From assembly GCA_022071945.1 (NCBI GenBank), contig JAJVIN010000020.1, positions 62,001 through 126,000 on the forward strand: a stretch of DNA of 64,000 bases. The letters run 5' to 3'. The DNA comes from Thermoanaerobaculia bacterium (GTDB lineage Bacteria; Acidobacteriota; Thermoanaerobaculia; UBA5066). The notes below the pieces were generated by a model, which made no database searches, was not told the DNA's origin, and worked only from the letters and a program-made list of their open reading frames with translations. The translations under genes and the position numbers were made by a program. Numbering within the stretch: the first letter of the stretch is position 1; each line of letters opens with the position of its first letter. This document shows positions 54,408 to 62,918 of the stretch, in pieces.

Positions 54408-54509
54408 ATTACCATGTGGCCCGCGTGGCCCGGCTGAACCTCGCCACGAAGGGGAACCGCGCTCTGCTGACGTCGCCCGCATTCTGACACGCCCCGCCCG
54501 GGCCGGGCT

Positions 54510-55202
54510 TCAGAGCTTGGCGAAGGCCTCGAGGCTCTTGCGGGATCCGAACAGGATGAGAAGGTCTCCTCGCTCGATCACGGTGTCCGGCCTCAGGATC
54601 CCGAGCAGGGTGCGCGAGACGGTCTTGTGGAATCCCAAGAACCCCGCCAGCTCTCGCGTCCTCTGGATGGAAACGACCTGGACGCCGTACGTGCCCGGAA
54701 AATCGACCTCCCCCACTGTCCTCCCGAGAACCGCCTCCGGAGCGGGCGACTCCGCGATGGCGTGATCGGAGGCGAGAGGCAGCGCCTCGACGAGGTCGCC
54801 CGCTGTCAGGGACGTCGCCAGTCGCTGGACGGCCTCGGTCACCGGGAGTACGACCTCGTCGATCCCCAGCCGGTTGAGGATCTTCTGGTGCCGGATCGAC
54901 GTCGCGCGCGCCACGATCCTCTTGACGCCGAGCTGCTTGAGGATCATCGCCGTCAGGAGGAGGGTCTCGAAGTCGGTGCCGAATCCCGCGATCACGGCAT
55001 CGAAGCGGTCGAGCTTGTGGCCGGCGAGGGCCTCCTCCTCTGTGGCGTCCAGCCTCACGGCATGCGTCACGTGATCCTTGACGCTGTCAACGGCGTCGAT
55101 CTTCTCGTCGATCGCCAGGACTTCCGCCCCTCTCTGGCAGAGCTCGACGGCGAGCTGAGCTCCGAAGTTCCCGAGTCCGATGACGGCGAACTGCTTTGCC
55201 AT
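54510..55202 (-). CDS. ktrA: K+ uptake regulatory subunit (KtrA/TrkA-type RCK protein)
   Basis: The 230-residue protein has an N-terminal RCK Rossmann domain with the nucleotide loop FAVIGLGNFGAQLAVEL (~5-20) and AIDEKIDAVDSVKDHVTHAVRLDAT. A C-terminal RCK_C domain (~145-228, ...ERGDLLILFGSRKSLEAF) follows. KtrA-type rings bind ATP/ADP and gate the KtrB channel. The ATG follows AGGGAG. It lies directly downstream of the KtrB-type gene on the same strand, the usual pairing. Confidence 0.93.
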   Translation of the reverse strand: MAKQFAVIGLGNFGAQLAVELCQRGAEVLAIDEKIDAVDSVKDHVTHAVRLDATEEEALAGHKLDRFDAVIAGFGTDFETLLLTAMILKQLGVKRIVARATSIRHQKILNRLGIDEVVLPVTEAVQRLATSLTAGDLVEALPLASDHAIAESPAPEAVLGRTVGEVDFPGTYGVQVVSIQRTRELAGFLGFHKTVSRTLLGILRPDTVIERGDLLILFGSRKSLEAFAKL

Positions 55203-55212
55203 GGCACTCCCT

Positions 55213-57030
55213 CTAGACGAGCACGTCTTCTTTCGGGAAGTCGTGCTGCCGTTCTCTCTCCAGGGGGACGAACGCCGCGACCGTCCCGAGGAGTCCAGCG
55301 CGTCCCACGAGCATCAGAAGGATCAGCATCGCCTTCCCGGGCGACGAGAGATTGGGGGTGATTCCGGTCGAGAGACCGACGGTTCCGACCGCAGAAACGA
55401 CCTCGAAAGCGAGGTGGTGGAAGGGTTCGTCTTCCAGGATGAGCATCACAAAGAAAGCGGTTCCGATCAGAAGAACGCTGAGGAGCATGGTGCTGAACGC
55501 CTTTCCGATGGAGATCTGAGAGATCTCGCGGCGGAAGATCTCGACCCTGGCACCTCCCCTCACCATCGATCTCAGGGTCAGGAGCGCGAGGGTCAACGTC
55601 GTGGTGCGAATTCCACCGGCCGTCGACGCGGGAGAGCCCCCGATCCACATCAGAAACATGACGAGAAGCAGGCACGCCGGGGTCACCGCTCCGAAATCTA
55701 TGGAGTTGAATCCCGCCGTTCTGGCCGAAACGGCCTGGAAAAGGGCGTGAAGGGCGTCCTCGCGCCGGTCAGAGGACCCCGCGATCCTGCCCGTTTCGAG
55801 AACCCAGATCCCGAGCGTTCCGGCAACGACGAGGACCAGGGACGTCGCCAGGACGATCTTCGTGTGCAGGTTGAGGGGAAGACGCAGACCCGAAAGACGC
55901 GTCCGCACCCAACCCCAGAGACTCAGATAGACGGGGAAACCCAGCCCTCCCAGGGTAATCAGGGCCGCAACCGGCAGCAACACTCCCGGGGCGTCTCGTA
56001 CGGCGGGATCGGCCAGATTCAGCGATGTGAGGGCGAACCCGGCGTTGCAGAAGGCCGAAACGGAGTGGAAGACCGAGAAGAAGCCCCGCCGTCCCTCGGG
56101 GACGATCTCCGGGGGCAGGTGGTAGTAGAGCACCACGCTCCCCAGAGCCTCGATCCCGAAGGTGAGCAGGGCGATCCGCCCAACGGTGGCGCGCGCTCGC
56201 GAGAGACTCGAATCTGCGAGCAGATGCTCGACAGACGACGCGGTCTTCAGATCCGCTTGCCCCATCAGCATCTGCGCGAAGAACGTCGTCAACGTCATGA
56301 TCCCGAGGCCCCCGATCTGGATGAGGGCGAGCAGGATTCCCTGTCCGAGGGGGGAGAACCGCGTGGCGGGACCCACGACCGAGAGTCCCGTCACCGAGAC
56401 GGCGCTCGTCGACATGAACAGAGCCTCGAGGAAGCCGAGGGGTTCTCCTCGGACGGCACGCGGGAGCATCAGCGCGAGAGCCCCGGCCAGAGCGGCCAGA
56501 AAGAAGCTCATCAGGATCAGGACGGAGGGGTTGATCCTGAGCCGCATCAGACGGCGGCTGTAGCGCAACGCCTCCGGAATGACGGCCGCCACGAGGAGAA
56601 CCTGTGTCACGTCCAGATACGCGCTGGCGAGATCCCCGGGATCGGAGATGCCCAACCGCCCCAATGCCCGAGCGAGAACCGATTCGGGCAGGAGAAGCAC
56701 CAGGAGGGCCAGGACGAGCACGGTCAGGTCGAGCCACCTGGACCTGAGGGTCGACCGAAGGCCGCCGCCGCGGAAAACGGAGACGAGCAGGAGAAGCGTC
56801 AGGGCCCAGAGCAGGATGCGCTGGAGTTCCCGCCCCAGGGCCACCCACTCGGACGAGAGCGGAAACCCGTGCTCGAGGACGAGAGTCCCGAGGGCGGCGA
56901 AGGCCACCGGGATGCCGGCGAAGCGGCAGCCTCTCCGGATCTGCCGCAGGAGGGACGCCCCTGTCGTCCGTTCTGCCGGATTCGAGAGGGCTCCCCTGGA
57001 CAGGAATCTCAAACTCACTCGTCCCAGCAT
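55213..57030 (-). CDS. ktrB: K+ transporter channel subunit (KtrB/TrkH family)
   Basis: I start at the ATG at 57030 (605 residues); the track start at 57135 adds a non-membrane stretch coded by the hairpin region. The ribosome site is weak, and a GTG two codons on is an alternative. The four pore-loop filters are visible: STSAVSVTGLSVVG, SAFCNAGFALTSLN, ARTAGFNSIDFGAV and VSAVGTVGLSTGI. About 150 extra residues with several membrane helices precede the first repeat, longer than plain KtrB. It should import K+, with Na+ or H+ coupling, in the inner membrane under KtrA control. Confidence 0.92.
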   Translation of the reverse strand: MLGRVSLRFLSRGALSNPAERTTGASLLRQIRRGCRFAGIPVAFAALGTLVLEHGFPLSSEWVALGRELQRILLWALTLLLLVSVFRGGGLRSTLRSRWLDLTVLVLALLVLLLPESVLARALGRLGISDPGDLASAYLDVTQVLLVAAVIPEALRYSRRLMRLRINPSVLILMSFFLAALAGALALMLPRAVRGEPLGFLEALFMSTSAVSVTGLSVVGPATRFSPLGQGILLALIQIGGLGIMTLTTFFAQMLMGQADLKTASSVEHLLADSSLSRARATVGRIALLTFGIEALGSVVLYYHLPPEIVPEGRRGFFSVFHSVSAFCNAGFALTSLNLADPAVRDAPGVLLPVAALITLGGLGFPVYLSLWGWVRTRLSGLRLPLNLHTKIVLATSLVLVVAGTLGIWVLETGRIAGSSDRREDALHALFQAVSARTAGFNSIDFGAVTPACLLLVMFLMWIGGSPASTAGGIRTTTLTLALLTLRSMVRGGARVEIFRREISQISIGKAFSTMLLSVLLIGTAFFVMLILEDEPFHHLAFEVVSAVGTVGLSTGITPNLSSPGKAMLILLMLVGRAGLLGTVAAFVPLERERQHDFPKEDVLV

Positions 57031-57103
57031 ACCCGCGGCGCGCGGACATCCGGCAGGCAAGCGCGCGCCGGTCTCCCGGACGCCTCTACGAGGGCCGGCC
57101 AAC

Positions 57104-57205
57104 TGTCCCGCGGTGCTCGCCGCGGGACAAGCCAAGAGAAGGGGCCGGGGACCAGACCCCGGCCAGCTACGGACCAGGCCGCCGGCCGTGGGACAAGGCC
57201 CACGG
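57104..57205. repeat. Three consecutive GC-rich hairpins upstream of ktrB
   Basis: TGTCCCGCGG/CCGCGGGACA (10 bp, loop 6), GGCCGGGG/CCCCGGCC (8 bp, loop 6) and CCGTGGG/CCCACGG (7 bp, loop 6) follow each other within 102 nt. All three have 6-nt loops, and the loops of the second and third begin with AC. The cluster lies between the small membrane-protein gene and ktrB, both on the minus strand. It could be a terminator cluster or a structured 5' leader of ktrB. Confidence 0.7.
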
Positions 57206-57252
57206 GGCGCGCCCGGGCTGTTCCCCGAGGGATGGGAACGCAGTCCCGGACC

Positions 57253-57495
57253 TCACCAGCCGAAGTACTGCTTGAGACCGAAGATCAAGAGGGCCGACCC
57301 GATCAGAAAGATCGCGACCTTGATCAAGTTGCTCCTCTGCTCGGAAAGGGCGAGGCCGGTGAATCCGATCTCCTCATCCTTGTTCTCGGTGTTTCGGGGG
57401 GACGGGCTCGCCGCGGCAGACCCTTCCCCGGCGGCCGCCATGTCAACGGGGGATTCCGCGGGCGTGGAGGCCACGCCCTCGCGCTTCTTCGCCAT
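57253..57495 (-). CDS. Small single-pass membrane protein (80 aa)
   Basis: I start at the ATG at 57495, 4 nt after GGAGGA. The protein is a charged, Ala/Ser-rich N-terminus followed by one C-terminal membrane helix (LIKVAIFLIGSALLIFGLKQYF), the form of a tail-anchored protein. No family was recognised. It lies between a CLC channel and K+ uptake genes on the same strand, so a small accessory role in ion transport is possible but not shown. Confidence 0.6.
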   Translation of the reverse strand: MAKKREGVASTPAESPVDMAAAGEGSAAASPSPRNTENKDEEIGFTGLALSEQRSNLIKVAIFLIGSALLIFGLKQYFGW

Positions 57496-57541
57496 GTTTC
57501 CTCCTTCGTTCCTGTGACCAGGCCCGTGGTATCGACGGAGG

Positions 57542-57847
57542 TCAGACGAGGCGCGGAGGAGGAAGCGGGCAAGACGGGACGGAGTCCGAGAAGGGAGGCT
57601 CTGGAACCTGGCGAGCCAGGCGAGAGACTCCGGGAACAGGCAGCACGATCGCGGGAACCAGCTCACCGCCAAGGAGGGTAGAGAACGGGGTCAGCTCGCG
57701 CAGGGTGACCTCTTCGAAATCGCCGTGGAAATCAGGCGCCGAGAGGACCATCACCCCGGGTTCGCGGGCGAGCGGGCCGTCCCCGGCCGGCACGAATACC
57801 GGCGCAAGGAAGACGAAAAGGGGGAGGAAGACGGCCACCCCCTTCAT
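57542..57847 (-). CDS. Small exported protein of unknown function (101 aa)
   Basis: From the ATG at 57847 the protein opens with a short basic start and a hydrophobic signal (VAVFLPLFVFLAPVFVPAGDG). About 80 residues rich in Pro, Leu and Val follow. The ribosome site is poor and codon quality is moderate, so this gene is less certain than its neighbours. No family was recognised. It lies 56 nt after the end of the CLC gene on the same strand. Confidence 0.45.
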   Translation of the reverse strand: MKGVAVFLPLFVFLAPVFVPAGDGPLAREPGVMVLSAPDFHGDFEEVTLRELTPFSTLLGGELVPAIVLPVPGVSRLARQVPEPPFSDSVPSCPLPPPRLV

Positions 57848-57902
57848 TCGCCGTGGCTCGCGAGCGCAGACCCTCAAGGCCGCAGGGTAGGACGGCCGTT
57901 TG

Positions 57903-59663
57903 TCAGACCAGGGTGCCCAGAGGCCCCGCATCGTCCTCGTTCTCCCGCTCCAGACGTGCCTTCAGAACATCCGTCGGAGACAGAAACCCGGTGAGGGTGG
58001 CATCGGTCTCCGAAACGACCACGGGAGCGCGAGTCTCGCCGGCGCGTGCGAGCTCGGAGAGGGCGTCCCCGAGGCGCATCTCCTGAGGCAAGAGGATTCG
58101 GGCCGGCTGGACCTTGGACCCCACGGACTCGTCCAGGGCTCCTTCATGGACCGCCAGCTGAATCGCCTCGGCCTGGAGAAGCCCAACGCAGCGGCCGGCC
58201 TCGTCCACGACCGGGTACGACTTGAAGTGAACGCCTTCGGTCCGCGACTCCGCCTCCCGAAAGCTCATCGAGCTCTCCAGGGTCAGAACTCCCGTGGACA
58301 TCACATCTCCCACCCGCACCGCCGCCAGCGCATCCTGGGAGGATCCGCGGATCTTCACACCCGAAGCCCGCAAGTGGCTCTCGACCAGGGTCTCGGGAGA
58401 GAGGCGCCGGGCCACTACCGAAGAGAGGGCGACGGCCAGCATGAGGGGCAAGACGAGTCCATAGTCTCCCGTCACCTCGAAGACGATGAGAACGGAGGAG
58501 ATCGGCGTCCGGAGGAAGCCCGCGAAGAGGGCCCCCATCCCGACGAGGGCGTAGGCTCCTGGATCGATATTCGACCTCGGAAAGAGGAAGAGCCCGGCAT
58601 GCCCCACGGCCGCTCCGAGCGAGGCTCCAAGGAAAAGAGACGGCGCGAAGACTCCCCCGACGAGGGGCGCCGACAGGGCGATCACGACGCCGATCAGCTT
58701 CGTCACGAACGCGAGCGCCGCCTGCTCGGCGCTTCCGTCGCCGTGCAGCCAGCCCGAGATCGAGGCGTATCCCACGCCGAGAGACGAGGGAGAGACGAGT
58801 CCGCACAGGCCCGCGCAGAGGCCGGCCAGAAGTCCTCTGGCGGGGCGCGAGCTCCTGGGAAATGGGTGCTCCAGCCGGGCAAACTGCCGCTCGAGAAAGG
58901 GAACAGCTCGCGGAATCGCGCCCGCGACCAGGCCCGCGATGATTCCGAGAAGCGCGAATCCGAAGAGTTCCCTCGGATCGCTCCATCCCGCCGGTGCCGC
59001 CGGCAGGAGCCGGTCGCCGCCCAGAACTCCCCGCTCGACCACAGCCGCCGCGACCGCCGCGATGAGGGCGCTTCCGAGAACGCCTCGAGAGGCGGTCCCG
59101 ATGATCTCCTCGAGAGCGAAGACGACGCCCGTGATCGGCGCCGCGAAGATCGCGGCGATTCCCGCCGCCGTTCCGACCGGGATCATCCCCCTGGCCAGGC
59201 GCCGCGGAAGTCCGAGCCACCCAACCGCCCGCGTCGCGAATGTGCTCGTCAGAACGACCGTGGGGCCTTCCGGGCCCAGAGGCGTTCCGGCTCCGAGCGA
59301 GAGCGTGTTGGCGGCGAATGTCCCGGCGAAGGTCGGCAAATCCAGCGCGGCTCGCCCGGCGTAGGCGCGCCGCACGAGCCCGAGCCCGCCTCCCGACTGA
59401 GGGGCGAATCGCGGGACCAGAACGCTCAGAAGGGCCCCGATCGTTGCGGGAACGGCCAGGATCAGAACCACCTTCAGGGGACCCATGGGCAGCCGGGTAA
59501 CGGCGCCCGCCAGGAGCCTGTCCGACAGGGCCAGCGCCAGGTGAAAGAGCACCGCGACCAGCCCGCAACCCGCTCCCACCAGAACGATCACGACGAGCAG
59601 GAGCTGCCGGTGGCGCCTGAGCAGGAGGTCTCTGAAGTCGGAGAGAAGGCTCGACGCGTTCAT
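57903..59663 (-). CDS. CLC-family chloride channel/transporter with C-terminal CBS pair
   Basis: The 586-residue protein has about ten membrane helices. It carries the CLC ion-binding motifs GAGTPLGPEGP, with the gating Glu in GPEGP, and GIAAIFAAPITGVVFALEE. GVFAPSLFLGASLG follows further on. Two CBS domains fill the C-terminus (~445-575, VGDVMSTGVLTLESS and RLGDALSELARAG), as in regulated CLC proteins. It should move Cl- across the inner membrane, as a channel or as a Cl-/H+ exchanger. The gating Glu is compatible with exchange. Confidence 0.93.
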   Translation of the reverse strand: MNASSLLSDFRDLLLRRHRQLLLVVIVLVGAGCGLVAVLFHLALALSDRLLAGAVTRLPMGPLKVVLILAVPATIGALLSVLVPRFAPQSGGGLGLVRRAYAGRAALDLPTFAGTFAANTLSLGAGTPLGPEGPTVVLTSTFATRAVGWLGLPRRLARGMIPVGTAAGIAAIFAAPITGVVFALEEIIGTASRGVLGSALIAAVAAAVVERGVLGGDRLLPAAPAGWSDPRELFGFALLGIIAGLVAGAIPRAVPFLERQFARLEHPFPRSSRPARGLLAGLCAGLCGLVSPSSLGVGYASISGWLHGDGSAEQAALAFVTKLIGVVIALSAPLVGGVFAPSLFLGASLGAAVGHAGLFLFPRSNIDPGAYALVGMGALFAGFLRTPISSVLIVFEVTGDYGLVLPLMLAVALSSVVARRLSPETLVESHLRASGVKIRGSSQDALAAVRVGDVMSTGVLTLESSMSFREAESRTEGVHFKSYPVVDEAGRCVGLLQAEAIQLAVHEGALDESVGSKVQPARILLPQEMRLGDALSELARAGETRAPVVVSETDATLTGFLSPTDVLKARLERENEDDAGPLGTLV

Positions 59664-59783
59664 CGGGGCTCAGAAGTCCGTCCGGCACCGCCGGGTTGCG
59701 TGCCGCCCCGAAAGACCTCTGTCATCTCCGGGGCCCCCTGGCGGTCTCTCGCACCCGCGCCGAACCAGACACCCATTGCCGCA

Positions 59784-59812
59784 AGTATCGCGCGGATTTA
59801 TTTTGGATTCAA
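59784..59812 (-). promoter_or_regulatory. Sigma70-type promoter of the CLC gene
   Basis: On the minus strand TTGAAT (59807-59812) and GATACT (59784-59789) are spaced by 17 nt, about 120 nt before the ATG at 59663. The -35 overlaps the end of the MarR gene. It is part of an AT-rich box (TTTTGGATTCAAAT on the plus strand) that stands out in this GC-rich DNA. Confidence 0.5.
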
Positions 59813-59813
59813 A

Positions 59814-60371
59814 TCACTTCTTCGCGGCTTTTCGCGGCGCGGCCTTCCGGAGAGCCGAGGCCTTCGAGGGGACGGCTGCCGACGCTCCCTTGTCGACGGA
59901 TGCCGCCAGCTCCGCGCCGATGGCGGCCAGGACCTCGCCCGCGGCCCTAACGGTCTCCGGAGGGAACCGCGAAAGGACAGTCTTCATCACGCTCTCGACG
60001 GTCCCCTGCGTCTGGCTCGCGACCCGCTGCCCGCGGGCCGTCACGCGCAGCTTGATCCGGCGTGCGTCACCGGGATCCTGCTTGCGGGCCAGGAATCCCT
60101 CCGACTCGAGCCTGTTGAGGAGCACGGTGACGCTGCTCGGGTGGAGCCTGAGAACGCTGGCGATTCCCCCGGCGGGTATGTCGGGAAAGAGCGCGACGAT
60201 TCGGAGGACGAGACGCTGGGGCCCGGTCACGCCCAGCTTGCCCGTCATGGCCTTCGAAACTCGTTGCAGGTTGTGGTCGAGTCCCCACAGGAGCTTCATG
60301 AAATCCAGGACGTCTCCAAGCGGAGTCTCCGCCGAGACCTCGGACCGCATCCCTTCCTTTCGAGTCGCCAC
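59814..60371 (-). CDS. MarR-family transcriptional regulator
   Basis: I start at the GTG at 60371 (185 residues), 8 nt after GGAGG; an ATG at 60350 is also possible. The winged helix-turn-helix is clear: LGVTGPQRLVLRIVALFPDIPAGGIASVLRLHPSSVTVLLNRLESEGFLARKQ, followed by the wing DARRIKLRVTARG. The Lys/Ala-rich tail (ALRKAAPRKAAKK) may help DNA binding. It diverges from the amino-acid permease, its most likely target. A CGTCAT-G-ATGACG repeat overlaps the permease -10 box. Confidence 0.88.
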   Translation of the reverse strand: MATRKEGMRSEVSAETPLGDVLDFMKLLWGLDHNLQRVSKAMTGKLGVTGPQRLVLRIVALFPDIPAGGIASVLRLHPSSVTVLLNRLESEGFLARKQDPGDARRIKLRVTARGQRVASQTQGTVESVMKTVLSRFPPETVRAAGEVLAAIGAELAASVDKGASAAVPSKASALRKAAPRKAAKK

Positions 60372-60485
60372 GCTCGTCGCCTCCTCGCCGTCAATCCAGG
60401 AAACCCAACCGGTTACTTTAGCGGCATTCGCCGGGAACTCCAAACCCCAGTGACTTCTGGACTGCGCCGGCTCCCTCACGGCTGT

Positions 60486-60518
60486 TTGACACCTCCCCGG
60501 CCGGTCGTCATGATGACG
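60486..60518 (+). promoter_or_regulatory. Permease promoter with overlapping palindromic operator candidate
   Basis: TTGACA (60486-60491) and CATGAT (60509-60514), spaced 17 nt, make a good sigma70 promoter for the permease. The inverted repeat CGTCAT-G-ATGACG (60506-60518) covers the -10 box, which is where a MarR-family repressor would bind to block initiation. Confidence 0.55.
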
Positions 60519-60609
60519 AGCCGGCTCGCCGACAGTCCGTTCGCCCGCCGAAAGGGCCTCCCTTTCTCGCCAGTACGAGCCGAGTCTTTGTGGAACCGAG
60601 GGCCTGCCG

Positions 60610-62121
60610 TTGAAAGACCAGCTCTTCGCCAAGAAGCCTCTCTCTCTCCTCCTGGAGGAGATGAAGGGTGAGAACCGGCTGCGCCGCATCCTGGGCCCAG
60701 TTCAACTGACCAGCCTCGGCGTCGGCGCCATCATCGGGACGGGCATCTTCGTCCTGACCGGACAGGCCGCGCACGACAAGGCCGGGCCGGCCCTCATCCT
60801 GTCGTTCGTCGTCTCTGGAATCGCCTGCATCTTCGCGGCCATGTGCTACGCGGAGTTCGCCTCGATGGTGCCGGTGGCGGGCTCCGCCTACACCTACGCG
60901 TTCGCGACGATGGGTGAACTCTTCGCCTGGATCATCGGCTGGGACCTCGTCCTCGAGTACACGGTCGTGTCCGCAACAGTCGCCCACGGGTGGTCCCACT
61001 ACTTCCAGGACTTCATTGGGATCTTCGGCCTTCACGTCCCGAATGCGGTGACACGGGCCCCCTTCGACTATGACCCCTCTCTCGGCAGGATCGTTTCCAC
61101 CGGAACGACGCTGGACCTGCCCGCCATCGTGATCACGCTGATCCTGACAGTGATCCTGGTGAAGGGAATCCACGAGAGTGCGTCCTTCAATACCGCCATG
61201 GTCGCGATCAAGCTCGGCGTCGTCCTGTTCGTGATCGCCGCCGGGATCTTCTACATCAATCCGGCGAACTGGACTCCCTTCGCTCCGTTCGGCTATACCG
61301 GCATCAGCTTCTTCGGCAAGACTGTCTCGGGAATGACGGACGCCGGCGGGCAGCCTCTCGGCATGCTCGCGGGCGCGGGCATCATCTTCTTCGCCTACAT
61401 CGGATTCGACTCCGTCTCGACACACGCGGAAGAGGCCCGCAATCCACAGAAGGACGTCCCGATCGGGATCGTGACCTCCCTCATCCTCTGCACCATCCTC
61501 TACATCGCCGTCTCGGCCGTCCTGACGGGGATGGTCCCCTACAACAAGATCAACATCGACGCACCCGTCTCGGACGCATTCCGCCAGGCGGGACTGCCAT
61601 GGGCGCAACTGCTGATCTCGGCCGGAGCACTCGCCGGGATCACCTCGGTCCTCCTCGTCATGATGCTCTCGCAGCCTCGCGTCCTGCTCGCCATCGCCCG
61701 TGATGGACTCCTGCCCCAGAGCTTCTTCGGTGCCGTCCACGAGAAGTTCCGGACGCCCTGGAAGTCGACCATCCTGACGGGCGTGGTCGTGGCCATCCTG
61801 GGCGCCTTCCTCCCGCTGCGAATTCTCGCCGAGCTGACGAACATCGGGACGCTCCTCGCCTTCGTCATCGTCTGCCTCTCCGTCCTCATCATGAGGTTCA
61901 CCAATCCCGGCGCCCACCGGCCCTTCAAGGCTCCCGGAGGGATCGTGGTACCAATTCTGGGGACGGCGTGCTGTCTTCTCCTGATGTTCTCGCTCCCGGC
62001 GGAGAACTGGCTTCGGCTCTTCATCTGGCTCCTCCTGGGATTCGTCATCTACTTCGGATACGGACGCCTTCACAGCGCGATGAGGTCTCGAATGGAGGGG
62101 GGCGCCAGGCTCGAACCGTGA
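60610..62121 (+). CDS. APC-superfamily amino-acid permease
   Basis: The start is a TTG at 60610 with GAGGG upstream (503 residues); an ATG at 60664 after GGAGGAG is possible. Twelve membrane helices are expected. GVGAIIGTGIFVLTG is the substrate-binding glycine motif of helix 1. VVSGIACIFAAMCYAEFASMVPVAGSAYTYA and FFAYIGFDSVSTHAEEARNPQKD are characteristic of the cationic amino-acid transporter group. It should exchange or import amino acids across the inner membrane. It overlaps the next gene as GTGA. Confidence 0.92.
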   Translation: MKDQLFAKKPLSLLLEEMKGENRLRRILGPVQLTSLGVGAIIGTGIFVLTGQAAHDKAGPALILSFVVSGIACIFAAMCYAEFASMVPVAGSAYTYAFATMGELFAWIIGWDLVLEYTVVSATVAHGWSHYFQDFIGIFGLHVPNAVTRAPFDYDPSLGRIVSTGTTLDLPAIVITLILTVILVKGIHESASFNTAMVAIKLGVVLFVIAAGIFYINPANWTPFAPFGYTGISFFGKTVSGMTDAGGQPLGMLAGAGIIFFAYIGFDSVSTHAEEARNPQKDVPIGIVTSLILCTILYIAVSAVLTGMVPYNKINIDAPVSDAFRQAGLPWAQLLISAGALAGITSVLLVMMLSQPRVLLAIARDGLLPQSFFGAVHEKFRTPWKSTILTGVVVAILGAFLPLRILAELTNIGTLLAFVIVCLSVLIMRFTNPGAHRPFKAPGGIVVPILGTACCLLLMFSLPAENWLRLFIWLLLGFVIYFGYGRLHSAMRSRMEGGARLEP

Positions 62122-62744
62122 AGGACCGTCTCCTTGGGTTGCTCCTGTTTCTCCCGGTGCCGGCCGTGCTGTGGCTCTTCACCCGGGCTCCCCTCGGAGT
62201 CGTCGCCTCCCTCTCCATCGGGATCCTGCTCATGGCCTCGCACCGGCTCTATGCCCGGCCGTTCTCTCTTTCGAGGGCTCCTCTCCGGTGTCTCTGGTGC
62301 GGCGGCCCGGCGAAGGACGGGCCCCGCCTCACCATCGAGGAGCCGTCCGGACCGACGGAGTGGCGGGCCTGTCGCCCGTCGCACGCGGTTCGGCTGAAGG
62401 CCGTCTTCTCGGCGGCCCACCTTGCGCGCTGGCCCTTGCGCATCGGGATCCTGGGAGGGCTCCTGGTCCTGTTTGGAACAGGCGCGGCGACATCGCTCGC
62501 TCCGGCCTTGCCCGTCCGCTTCACGGATGCCTCGGCTCTCTTCCGGCTCGCCGTGGCGCTCGTCGTGACGCCCTTCGGCTGGCTCGCCTCCTTGCGGCGA
62601 CCCGTGGACACGGAACCGGTCCGGGTCCCCTTCCCGCTTCACATCCAGGCGCTGATCGGCACGGCCTTCATGCTCTGGCTCTTTCGCATCGTCGGCATCG
62701 TCTGGCTCGCAGCGACGGCCTCGTACTTCGCCCACCGCTTCTGA
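62118..62744 (+). CDS. Membrane protein of unknown function
   Basis: The real start is the GTG at 62118 (208 residues), overlapping the permease stop. Helices run as LLGLLLFLPVPAVLWLFT, LGVVASLSIGILLMASH, WPLRIGILGGLLVLFGTGAA, LFRLAVALVVTPFGWLAS and IQALIGTAFMLWLFRIVGIVWLAA. A CLWCGG motif sits in a soluble loop. No family was recognised. The overlap suggests joint expression with the permease. Confidence 0.7.
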   Translation: MKDRLLGLLLFLPVPAVLWLFTRAPLGVVASLSIGILLMASHRLYARPFSLSRAPLRCLWCGGPAKDGPRLTIEEPSGPTEWRACRPSHAVRLKAVFSAAHLARWPLRIGILGGLLVLFGTGAATSLAPALPVRFTDASALFRLAVALVVTPFGWLASLRRPVDTEPVRVPFPLHIQALIGTAFMLWLFRIVGIVWLAATASYFAHRF

Positions 62745-62918
62745 ACCGCGAAAGGGGTGAGTCGGACGGCTTGCCGATCTCGCCTTCCCTCCTTATTCTT
62801 TCTCGTTGACCTTTCGAGGCCAAGCAAGTCCCGACGCTCCCGAATCTCCCCCGAGATTCGAGGTTCGAAGAACCGGCATGTGGTTCAGGCCGCCCGGCCA
62901 CTGGAAGAGGGGCACGAC

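Noticed and set aside
55180-57681. 833-residue plus-strand ORF opposite the K+ transporter genes
   Set aside because: Minus-strand KtrB has all four filter loops; the plus-strand product is a charged low-complexity shadow.
57900-60671. 923-residue plus-strand ORF opposite the CLC and MarR genes
   Set aside because: It spans two clear minus-strand genes and their promoters and has no domain-like sequence.
60508-62073. 521-residue minus-strand ORF opposite the permease
   Set aside because: It is Asp/Glu/Arg-rich antisense of a membrane-protein gene, a common artefact in GC-rich DNA.
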